Shown here piece after piece: positions 53,573 to 61,426 of a DNA stretch of 64,000 bases. Source of the DNA: Streptomyces sp. NBC_00490 (lineage in GTDB: Bacteria; Actinomycetota; Actinomycetes; Streptomycetales; Streptomycetaceae); the NCBI RefSeq assembly GCF_036013645.1, contig NZ_CP107869.1, forward strand, positions 7,316,001-7,380,000, in the 5' to 3' direction. Both the position numbers and the translations under genes were made by a program. Positions within the stretch are counted from its first letter, which is position 1. Each line of letters begins with the position of its first letter. Below the pieces are notes generated by a model. The model was not told the DNA's origin, searched no databases, and saw only the letters and a list, made by a program, of their open reading frames with translations.

Positions 53573-53667
53573 TAGGTTCTCGTCGTGCGGCGTATTCCCC
53601 GTCGTCGCCACGCACCGCCCCCGTATTCCCGGAATCCCCGCTTCCTCTGCTCGTTGGAGTCAGTCAG

Positions 53668-54291
53668 ATGGTTACCTCGCGCTGGACGGCCGCCCCCGCT
53701 CAGGCGGCCTCCCTCCGTCGGCGCGGCGCAGTGCTCGAACGCGCGATCCTCGATGCCGCGCTGGAACAGCTCAGTACGGTCGGCTGGAAGGGCCTCACGA
53801 TGGAGGGCGTCGCGGCCGGCGCCCAGACCGGCAAGGCCGCGGTCTACCGGCGCTGGCCGTCCAAGGAGGACCTCGTCGCCGATGCCCTGCAGTCCGGGCT
53901 GCCGATCATCGAGACGGCTCCCGATCTGGGCAGCGTGCGCGAGGACCTTCTCGAGCTGTGCCGACAGGCGCGTGAGGCGATGTACTCGCGCCCCGGATTC
54001 GCGCTCCGTGCCGTGATTCACGAGTGCGATCCCATCCAGGCGGAGCGTTTCCATGGCGTGATCTTCAACGGGGTCGTCGAGCCGACCATCAGGTTGCTCC
54101 GTGAGGTCATCACCCGTGGAATCAAGAGGCAAGAGGTCCGATCCGACGCGGCGAACAGCTACGTCTTCGATGCCATACCGGCGATGATGATGTACCGATC
54201 GAAGATGTGCGGCAGTGAATGGAACGATCGGGATCTTGAAGAGATGATCGACCAGTTGATGGTTCCCCTGCTGCGGACGAGCGGCGGGTGA
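53668..54291 (+). CDS. TetR-family repressor of the adjacent MFS exporter
   Basis: A 207-residue regulator from ATG 53668 (GGAG upstream). The helix-turn-helix is about 22-68 ([40 protein letters not shown]). A C-terminal TetR_C ligand domain follows, similar to the TetR_C_11 group. It probably binds the two palindromes and represses both genes. The frame is open far upstream through the exporter gene, which is ignored. Confidence 0.9.
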   Translation: MVTSRWTAAPAQAASLRRRGAVLERAILDAALEQLSTVGWKGLTMEGVAAGAQTGKAAVYRRWPSKEDLVADALQSGLPIIETAPDLGSVREDLLELCRQAREAMYSRPGFALRAVIHECDPIQAERFHGVIFNGVVEPTIRLLREVITRGIKRQEVRSDAANSYVFDAIPAMMMYRSKMCGSEWNDRDLEEMIDQLMVPLLRTSGG

Positions 54292-54373
54292 ACGTGGCCG
54301 GGGCCGGGGGCGACAGGGCTCGGGGAAACCGGGGTGTCGCCGGGTGATCCAGGCGGCGTACGCTAAGGGCGCC

Positions 54374-55075
54374 ATGCCGTACGAACCCCCTACACACACT
54401 GTCGAGCGCTCCCTCCGTGCCACGACCGGAGCGAAGGTCATTGCCGGTGTCGACGAGGTGGGGCGCGGCGCCTGGGCCGGCCCCGTCACCGTCTGCGCGG
54501 CCATCACCGGACTGCGCCGGCCCCCCGAAGGCCTCACCGACTCCAAGCTGCTCACCGTCAAACGGCGCACGGCGCTCGACGTGGAGCTCCGCAAGTGGGT
54601 GACGTCCTATGCCCTCGGTCATGCCTCCCCGGAGGAGATCGACACCATGGGCATGACGGCCGCCTTGCGACTGGCGGCGGTCCGTGCCCTGGAGGTCCTG
54701 CCGGTCCGGCCGGACGCGGTGATCCTCGACGGCAAGCACGACTATCTCGGGGTCCCCTGGAAGGTCCGCACGGTGATCAAGGGTGACCAGTCGTGCGTGG
54801 CCGTCGCGGCGGCCTCGGTGATCGCCAAGGTTCAGCGCGACAAAATGATGGCCGAACTGGGTATCGACCATGCAGACTTCGGTTTTGCGGACAATGCCGG
54901 GTATCCGTCGCCCGTGCACAAGGCCGCACTGGAGGAGCGGGGACCCACCCCGTACCACCGGATGTCGTGGGCGTATCTTGATGCGCTGCCCCAGTGGCGG
55001 CACCTCAAGAAGGCCCGCAGCTGGGCAGACGGAGGCGTTCCGGAGATCGAAGGCCAACTCGGATTCGATTTCTGA
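54374..55075 (+). CDS. rnhB: Ribonuclease HII
   Basis: A 233-residue RNase HII that removes single ribonucleotides and RNA-DNA hybrids. Catalytic residues: D-E in [17 protein letters not shown] in [12 protein letters not shown], and D near [15 protein letters not shown] (family D-E-D-D). ATG 54374 starts [19 protein letters not shown] motif present. It stands between the tetR and an uncharacterised gene. Confidence 0.93.
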   Translation: MPYEPPTHTVERSLRATTGAKVIAGVDEVGRGAWAGPVTVCAAITGLRRPPEGLTDSKLLTVKRRTALDVELRKWVTSYALGHASPEEIDTMGMTAALRLAAVRALEVLPVRPDAVILDGKHDYLGVPWKVRTVIKGDQSCVAVAAASVIAKVQRDKMMAELGIDHADFGFADNAGYPSPVHKAALEERGPTPYHRMSWAYLDALPQWRHLKKARSWADGGVPEIEGQLGFDF

Positions 55076-55142
55076 CCGTTCCGCTCGCACTGATGTGCCA
55101 CCCGCCGACGCGAGTCGCACCAACGTTTGATAGAAGTCAGCC

Positions 55143-55781
55143 ATGCCTCTCCTTCCCGAGGAGCCTCAGATTCACGAGAGTGCCCAGGGTCCCCGCGCCA
55201 CTTCGGCCAGTGGCCGTACCGCGCCGACCCCCCGTCCCGTACCCGGCCCCCGGCCCACGGCGCATCCGCGTCCCGGCCGTCCCGGCCCCCTCCGGCCCAC
55301 GCCTCCGGTGCAACGCACGCCGCATGACGTGGCCGCCACGCCCGGACCGTCGGGTCCGGCTGTCCGCACCGCCGCCGCTCCGGCTCCGGCGTCCCCGCAG
55401 ATCCAGCTGATCCCGGCCTCCGCCGAAGGCGCGCTCGACGCCGCCGAGGAAGCCGTGGACCTGCTGCTGGATTCGGGTCGTGCCCCCGGTGAGGTGCTGG
55501 TGATCACCACCGGCGAGCAGCACCCGTGGGCCACCCACGAGCTGACCTTCGGCGAAGCCTCCTACTGGGCCCAGCACGACGCGGGCGACGACGTCTTCTA
55601 CGCCGACGCCACCGCAGTGGGCCGTGCCGCCAAGCGCCCCGTGGTCGTGGTCGCCGTCAACGGCGGTCCCGACTCCTCTGCCGCGACCGTGCTGCCTCTG
55701 GCGCACGGCCGGGCCGGTGCCCTGCTGATCGTCTGCGGAGACCCGCAGCAGATCAACTCGGTGCTGGGCGCGCGCGTCTGA
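55143..55781 (+). CDS. Uncharacterised protein with Pro-rich N-terminus
   Basis: A 212-residue protein. The first 95 residues are Pro/Arg/Ala/Thr low-complexity. The C-terminal 115 form an alpha/beta domain (AEEAVDLLLDSGRAPGEVLV, TGEQHPWATHELTFGEASYW, VVVVAVNGGPDSSAATVLPL, ALLIVCGDPQQINSVLG). The C-terminal part resembles the small domain at the end of UvrD/PcrA-like actinobacterial helicases, which is only a guess. It lies 67 bases after rnhB. Confidence 0.65.
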   Translation: MPLLPEEPQIHESAQGPRATSASGRTAPTPRPVPGPRPTAHPRPGRPGPLRPTPPVQRTPHDVAATPGPSGPAVRTAAAPAPASPQIQLIPASAEGALDAAEEAVDLLLDSGRAPGEVLVITTGEQHPWATHELTFGEASYWAQHDAGDDVFYADATAVGRAAKRPVVVVAVNGGPDSSAATVLPLAHGRAGALLIVCGDPQQINSVLGARV

Positions 55782-56196
55782 GCCCGTTCCGGCGCGTCCG
55801 GGGGACGCGGGGGTGATGAAGGCGCCGCTTCGGCGGCACCTGCACAGCGGGGGGTTTGTCGTGCGCGGACGATCGTGGGGATGGTCCGTGCGCGTCCGCC
55901 GTCGCCCAAGTGCGCCCTGAACCCGTGGGGGAGTTGCGTTGTCGGCCGGCAGCAGCCATCGAGGTGTGGTCTGCGATCACTGGGCGGCCGCCCGATGCTC
56001 CTCGCGTCCGGCCGTCGTACGCCGTACTGAGGCGCACCAAGGCGGGTGCCGTTCGAAGCCGTATGCCGTACGCGGCTGACCGCGACGCGAACCAGAGCGA
56101 TCCGTGGACATGCTCAAGCCGGACCGCTCCGACGGCTCGGGCTCGGAGCGTTCCCCGACCTCTGATCCACAAGGGTCGGGGTTCTGCGGTGCTTCT
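55782..56196. other. Gene-free stretch
   Basis: 415 bases between convergent genes. I see no supported ORF, tRNA or strong hairpin. Confidence 0.5.
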
Positions 56197-56832
56197 TCAG
56201 CGGGCTGCCGCGCGGCGCAGGACTTCCGAGGCGGCACCGCCGGTGCGAGGCAGCGGGGGCGGCGCCTCGGAGAGAGCGAAGGGCTCCGGTGCCGAATCGG
56301 AGTTGGGGCGGCGGCCGCCGCGCCCCTCGCCGAGAACCTGCCAGCCGTCACGGGTCAGCGTGATGTACGCACCGCAGCGCAGCCCGTGCAGCGTGCAGGC
56401 GTCCCGCAGGCCCCACATCCACGCGCCGTCCTCCTCTGTCCAACGCGCGTCGCCGTCCCGGCAGTAGAGCAGCACGGCGGTACGCACCGGAGTGCGGCGC
56501 CGCAGGTCGTGCGGGATGACCCTGCGCAGCTGTGCGAGCAGCGTGTTGCGGAACATCCAGCCGTCGGCCGGGGCCGGGCGTCGGGTGAACGACGCACTCG
56601 CGCACAGCCGCTCGTCCGGATCGAGCACGGCCACGATCGCGGTCGCCGGCTTCGGGCGATGCCGGGAGTGCAGTCCGCTGACGACCTCCCGTGGGTTGCG
56701 CAGCAGGGGTATTCCGGCTGCGGCCCACTCCGCGGGTTCGAGCATGCGGGTCAGCGGGTTGTTGGATGCGGCGGACAGGTCGGCAGACGTCGACGTGGAT
56801 GCCGCGGAGGACGGAGCGAATCCGAAGGTCAC
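56197..56832 (-). CDS. Uncharacterised protein, 211 aa
   Basis: From GTG 56832 (GGGAGG upstream). A short Ser/Ala head, then a domain with EWAAAGIPLLRNPREVVSGL, AIVAVLDPDERLCASASF, RRVIPHDLRRRTPVRTAVLL and WMWGLRDACTLHGLRCGAYI. The C-terminus is low complexity (Pro/Arg/Ala). No family recognised with confidence. It lies downstream of recQ on the same strand with 313 bases between. Confidence 0.65.
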   Translation of the reverse strand: MTFGFAPSSAASTSTSADLSAASNNPLTRMLEPAEWAAAGIPLLRNPREVVSGLHSRHRPKPATAIVAVLDPDERLCASASFTRRPAPADGWMFRNTLLAQLRRVIPHDLRRRTPVRTAVLLYCRDGDARWTEEDGAWMWGLRDACTLHGLRCGAYITLTRDGWQVLGEGRGGRRPNSDSAPEPFALSEAPPPLPRTGGAASEVLRRAAAR

Positions 56833-57145
56833 GGTCCTCCCTTCGGCTACGCGCCCACACTGCGGGCGGGGTCGGATTCGGGGGAACGCACGCCGCAGCA
56901 GAGCCCTACCGGACCACGGGCGAGCCGTGCGGGGAGCGGACTTCAATTCTTCCTGTCGAACTTGGTTGCGGCAACGAGCAATTGGGGTCACCGACCGGAA
57001 TCTGGTGGTGTGTGGTTTATATCCCTACCCGTCGAAGCGCCGTGTGACGCCCGGGACATCCGCGCACCTCAGCGAGGTGCGGAGTCCCGAGGTGCCGGGC
57101 AGTCGGTGTGTGCCGTCGGAGACCGGGTTCCGCAACGCGGTGTCA
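56833..57145. other. Intergenic region between recQ and 211-aa gene
   Basis: 313 bases, distinctly AT-richer than the surroundings at 56937-57035 (for example GGTTTATATCC). It probably holds the promoter of the 211-aa gene on the minus strand; I cannot assign -35 and -10 boxes with confidence. Confidence 0.4.
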
Positions 57146-59311
57146 TCAACCCTGCACGGCCAGCACCAGCGGCAACACCCCCTGCGCACCGGCTCGTCGG
57201 AGCATCCGGGCGACCACCGCGAGGGTCCAGCCCGTCTCGGTGAAGTCGTCCACGAGGAGGACGGGACCCCCGGCTTCGGCCAGCGCGGCAGAGAGGGCGG
57301 ACGGCACGACGAGGGCTCCGTCGAGTGCCTTGAGGCGCTGGGCGCTGTTGCTCCGGGACAGCGGGGGCGCCTCGCCCGCGTACTCCACCGACCCCAGCAG
57401 TGGCAGTCGCCCGACCTCCGCGATGCGCGCACCGAGGGAGTTGATCAGCTGAGGCCGGGTGCGCGAGGGGACGGTGACCACACCGACGGGCCGTGGCGGG
57501 GCGTCCGGCGCCCCCGAAGCCCAGCCGCCCGGGCCCCTGGCCCAGTCGGTCAGCACGCCCACGACCGCCTTCGCGACGTCGTCGGGCACCGGACCGTCCG
57601 GGGCCTGGGGGGCGAACATCGGTCGAAGCCGGTTTCCCCACCCGATGTCCGACAGGCGGCCCAACGCCCTTCCGGGTGCGGTCTGTTCGCCTGCCGGGAT
57701 GCGACCCTTCAGCTCGACACCGATCGCCGGCAGCCCGGTGGGCCACATGCGGCGCGGCTCGACCTCAACGCCCGCCCGGCCCAGGTCGACGCGTGCGGCG
57801 TCCAGTGCGGCCGTCGAGGTGTCGGCGGTGAAGCGCGTCCCCGCGCAGTTGTCGCAGCGTCCGCAGGGCTTGGCCCCCTCGTCGTCCAGCTGGCGCTGCA
57901 GGAACTCCATCCGGCAGCCCGTCGTGGACGCGTACTCGCGCATCGCCTGCTGTTCGGCCTTGCGCTGCCGGGCGACCCACTCGTACCGCCCCGCGTCGTA
58001 GGCCCACGGCTCCCCGGTCGCGACCCAGCCGCCCTTGACCCGATGGACGGCCCCGTCCACGTCCAGGACCTTGAGCATGGTCTCCAGCCGGGAACGGCGC
58101 AGTTCCACCAGCGGCTCCAGCGCGGGCAGCGACATCGGTCCGGTCGCGCGGGTGAGGACGTCGAGCGTGCGGCGCACGAGGTCCTCGGAAGGGAAGGCGA
58201 GAGAGGCGAAGTACTCCCAGATCGCCTCGTCCTCCTTGCCCGGCAGGAGGAGCACCTCGGCGTGCTCGACGCCGCGTCCGGCGCGACCCACCTGCTGGTA
58301 GTAGGCGATGGGGGAGGAGGGCGAGCCCAGGTGGACCACGAAGCCGAGATCGGGCTTGTCGAAGCCCATGCCCAACGCGGAAGTGGCGACCAGGGCCTTG
58401 ACCCGGTTGGCCAGCAGGTCGTCCTCGGCCTGCTGACGGTCGGCGTTCTCCGTCTTGCCCGTGTACGAGGTGACGGTGTGGCCCCGCTGCCGGAGGAAGG
58501 CGGTGACCTCCTCGGCGGCGGCCACGGTGAGGGTGTAGATGATGCCGGAGCCCGGCAGCTGGTCCAGGTGGTCGGCCAGCCAGGCCATCCGGTGCGCGGC
58601 GTCCGGCAGCGGCAGGACGGCCAGGCTCAGGCTCTCCCGGTCCAGCGGGCCGCGCAGGACCAGGGCGTCCGAGGTGGCCCCCGTGCCGAGCTGCTCGGCC
58701 ACGTCGGCGGTCACACGCGCGTTGGCGGTGGCGGTCGTCGCCAGCACGGGGACGCCGGGCGGGAGGTCGGCGAGCATGGTGCGCAGCCGCCGGTAGTCCG
58801 GGCGGAAGTCGTGGCCCCAGTCGGAGATGCAGTGGGCCTCGTCCACCACGAGGAGCCCGGTCGCGGCGGCCAGCTTGGGCAGCACCTGGTCGCGGAAGTC
58901 AGGGTTGTTCAGCCGCTCGGGGCTGACGAGCAGGACGTCGACCTCGCCGGCCGCGATCTCGGCCTGGACCGTGTCCCACTCCTCCGTGTTGGAGGAGTTG
59001 ATGGTCCGTGCGTGGATGCCGGCCCGGGCGGCGGCGTCGACCTGGTTGCGCATCAGCGCGAGAAGCGGCGAGACGATCACGGTGGGGCCGCTGCCCCGGG
59101 AGCGCAGCAGCGACGTCGCCACGAAGTACACCGCGGACTTGCCCCATCCCGTGCGCTGTACGACGAGGGCCCGCCGTTTGTCGGCCACCAGCGCCTCGAT
59201 CGCCCGCCACTGGTCCTCCCGCAGCCGGGCCGTGCCCGTGGGGTCCCCGACGAGACGGGCGAGAACCGCGTCGGCGGCCACTCGGAGATCGGCGTTGCTC
59301 GTGTGCTCCAT
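57146..59311 (-). CDS. recQ: RecQ-family helicase with C-terminal phosphoribosyltransferase-like domain
   Basis: A 721-residue protein from ATG 59311. Helicase motifs: [57 protein letters not shown]. The RecQ zinc site has four Cys (TTGCRMEF and [10 protein letters not shown]). No HRDC domain follows. Instead the last 160 residues or so carry a PRTase-like fold with [13 protein letters not shown] at 684-696, the PRPP-binding D-D-x-x-x-T-G-x-T pattern, and [20 protein letters not shown] before it. This fusion occurs in some actinobacterial RecQ proteins; the role of the tail is unknown. Confidence 0.88.
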   Translation of the reverse strand: MEHTSNADLRVAADAVLARLVGDPTGTARLREDQWRAIEALVADKRRALVVQRTGWGKSAVYFVATSLLRSRGSGPTVIVSPLLALMRNQVDAAARAGIHARTINSSNTEEWDTVQAEIAAGEVDVLLVSPERLNNPDFRDQVLPKLAAATGLLVVDEAHCISDWGHDFRPDYRRLRTMLADLPPGVPVLATTATANARVTADVAEQLGTGATSDALVLRGPLDRESLSLAVLPLPDAAHRMAWLADHLDQLPGSGIIYTLTVAAAEEVTAFLRQRGHTVTSYTGKTENADRQQAEDDLLANRVKALVATSALGMGFDKPDLGFVVHLGSPSSPIAYYQQVGRAGRGVEHAEVLLLPGKEDEAIWEYFASLAFPSEDLVRRTLDVLTRATGPMSLPALEPLVELRRSRLETMLKVLDVDGAVHRVKGGWVATGEPWAYDAGRYEWVARQRKAEQQAMREYASTTGCRMEFLQRQLDDEGAKPCGRCDNCAGTRFTADTSTAALDAARVDLGRAGVEVEPRRMWPTGLPAIGVELKGRIPAGEQTAPGRALGRLSDIGWGNRLRPMFAPQAPDGPVPDDVAKAVVGVLTDWARGPGGWASGAPDAPPRPVGVVTVPSRTRPQLINSLGARIAEVGRLPLLGSVEYAGEAPPLSRSNSAQRLKALDGALVVPSALSAALAEAGGPVLLVDDFTETGWTLAVVARMLRRAGAQGVLPLVLAVQG

Positions 59312-59437
59312 GCGTCCATACAACAGGACGCCACTGACAATCCGGGCCCCGGACCACTCGGGGCGGGGCGCTGGGCGGAGGTGCCTGTGGACGAGGTCTC
59401 GCGGTCAAGATGTGAATTGACGTGTCCCTGGTCGGGG

Positions 59438-59446
59438 TTATCCACA
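59438..59446 (+). promoter_or_regulatory. DnaA-box-like TTATCCACA upstream of DUF4192 gene
   Basis: An exact TTATCCACA, 41 bases before ATG 59487, in the recQ/DUF4192 divergent region. Identical to the one in the recA leader (4086-4094). Confidence 0.35.
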
Positions 59447-59486
59447 GGGCAAAGCGGAACTTCATGATCCGCGAGATCGTCTGCGC

Positions 59487-61007
59487 ATGACGAACCACAG
59501 CGAAACGACTGGATCCCCCGAAAACGGTGACGCGGCGGGACAGGAGCCGCGCGCACCCCACGGTGTGCACGGCGGGCACGCGACGCCCATGGGCCACCTC
59601 GACTGCACCACCTACGACGGCCACAGCGCCGAGCATCAGGTGACGCTGCGCACCCCGGCCGAACTGGCCGACGCCCTGCCGTATCTGCTCGGATACCGCC
59701 CCGAGGACAGCATCGTCCTGGTCGCCCTCCACGACCGGGGCGGACGGGGCCGCTTCGGGGGCCGTGCCCGGCTCGGCGTCCCCGCCAGTGCCGACGACTG
59801 GCCCGCCGTGGCGCGACAGCTGGCCCACGGACTGGTCACCGGCAGCGAACGCAGGGGAGCCCGCCCCGAGCAGATGGTCGCCTATCTCTGTCAGGAGCCC
59901 GGAAAGGGCGAGTCCGGCAGGCAGGTGATGGAGCGACTGAGGGGGCTCGCCCAGAAGCTGCGCGTCGAGTGCGGTCTCCTCGACGTACCGGTGATCGAGG
60001 CGCTGTGCATTTCGGACGGTCGCTTCTGGTCCTACTGCTGCGGAAGCGAGGAATGCTGCCCGCCCGAAGGGGAGGCGATGGGTCTGCCCGGCACATCCGT
60101 CCTGGCGGCAGCCGCCACCTACGCCGGGCTCCAGGTGCGCGGCACCCTCAGGGAGCTGCGGGGCAGGCTGCTGCCCTGGGAGAACGCTTCGGCCCTGGCT
60201 CAGGAAATCGCCCTGGACACGGGCAGTATGGCGATCGTCCCGAGGATCCTCGACGGCGCGAGCCGTACGGGCGTGGCAGAGGAGACGCTGCAGCTGGCGA
60301 GGCAGATCATGCAGCGTTACGCACTGGCTCCGGCCGTGTCCGGCACGCTCACGCAGGATCTCCGCGACGATCAATTGCTCGACCACGACGAGGCCGCCAC
60401 GCTCATTCTCGGTCTGCAGGACCGCACCACTCGCGACCGCGCGGCCGAGTGGATGGAGGGCGACGAGGCCGTCCTCGCGCTCCGGCTGTGGCGGGCCCTG
60501 GCCCGGCGCTGTGTCGGCCCGTACGGCGAACACGCCGCCGCGCCGCTCACCCTCGCCGGCTGGGTCGCCTGGTCCACCGGCGACGACCTGGAGGCCAGGG
60601 AGGCCTTGGCCATGGCACTCGGCGCGGACCCCGACTACCTCTTCGCGCGGCTGCTCCACCAGGCCTGCAACGAGGGCCTGGACCCCGAGTCGATCCGCCG
60701 CTGTCTGCGCGCCGAGCGGGGGGACAGGGAACAGCCGGAAGCCGGAAGTCCCGAAGGCGCCGAGGACCCGGAGTCGGGCGACGTGGACGGACCTGCGTCC
60801 TGCGCCGCACCGGCTAGCGGGCGCCGACGCAGGACGCGACCCGGTGACGCTGCGGACGCCAGGGCGCAGGGGCAAGGGCACGGGGCCAAGGGTTCCCGCC
60901 CTCGTACGCCGGCGGCGGGAGGCACGAGGCCGCTGGCGGCGCGGGTGAACCGCACGCGGAAGAGGGCGGTGCGGAGTCGGGGCGGTGACACTGACGGGGA
61001 CGTGTGA
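59487..61007 (+). CDS. DUF4192 family protein
   Basis: A 506-residue protein. The DUF4192 core (about 50-415) starts VTLRTPAELADALPYLLGYR and includes EDSIVLVALHDRGGRGRF and GWVAWSTGDDLEAREALAMA. The last 90 residues are Arg/Gly/Ala-rich and basic. The family is restricted to actinobacteria and has no known function. Divergent from recQ. Confidence 0.85.
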   Translation: MTNHSETTGSPENGDAAGQEPRAPHGVHGGHATPMGHLDCTTYDGHSAEHQVTLRTPAELADALPYLLGYRPEDSIVLVALHDRGGRGRFGGRARLGVPASADDWPAVARQLAHGLVTGSERRGARPEQMVAYLCQEPGKGESGRQVMERLRGLAQKLRVECGLLDVPVIEALCISDGRFWSYCCGSEECCPPEGEAMGLPGTSVLAAAATYAGLQVRGTLRELRGRLLPWENASALAQEIALDTGSMAIVPRILDGASRTGVAEETLQLARQIMQRYALAPAVSGTLTQDLRDDQLLDHDEAATLILGLQDRTTRDRAAEWMEGDEAVLALRLWRALARRCVGPYGEHAAAPLTLAGWVAWSTGDDLEAREALAMALGADPDYLFARLLHQACNEGLDPESIRRCLRAERGDREQPEAGSPEGAEDPESGDVDGPASCAAPASGRRRRTRPGDAADARAQGQGHGAKGSRPRTPAAGGTRPLAARVNRTRKRAVRSRGGDTDGDV

Positions 61008-61426
61008 GCGGGAGCGACTGGTAGGCGGACCCGGGTCGGTGCCCAAGGGGCTTGGGCTGTCCGGACCTGAGCCCTCGGTATGTCCGTGCGCCCACACAGG
61101 CCGTCGGCCAGGGGCCTTGGCGGACCCGGACACCGCTCTTCGGAATGGCAGCCCGCATCGGCGTCCAGGGGCCGTCGCCGACCGAGCACCGACCTCAGAT
61201 ATGTCGGCCTACTTCCTGCCTAAGAGATGACAGCCGACCGGACCGGCCTGAGGAATGGCAGCCCACGTCGGTGACTGGCCGCTACGGCCGCCCTTACACC
61301 CGCCGCCAATCGGTCGGCTTGGCCGGTCACAGGCGTGACCCCGAGGAGCTCTGTTCCGTTCACCTGAGTGGCGGAACGCCTGGGCGGGCCTTGCCGGTGT
61401 GCCGCTCAGGCCGTTCAGGAACCTCC
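61008..61426. other. Gene-free region with decayed duplication
   Basis: 419 bases. A near-identical 20-mer (GGAATGGCAGCCCGCATCGG at 61142-61161; one with two changes at 61252-61271) and matching GACCT(G/C)AG ... TATGTC flanks (from 61064 and 61191) suggest a duplicated unit. No supported gene. Confidence 0.45.

Noticed and set aside
51634..53667. N-terminal extension of the TetR gene through the exporter region
   Set aside because: It is a shadow of the antisense MFS gene; the TetR domain and ribosome site begin at 53668.
56492..59467. 991-codon frame antisense to recQ
   Set aside because: Same reason: the minus strand encodes full helicase motifs.
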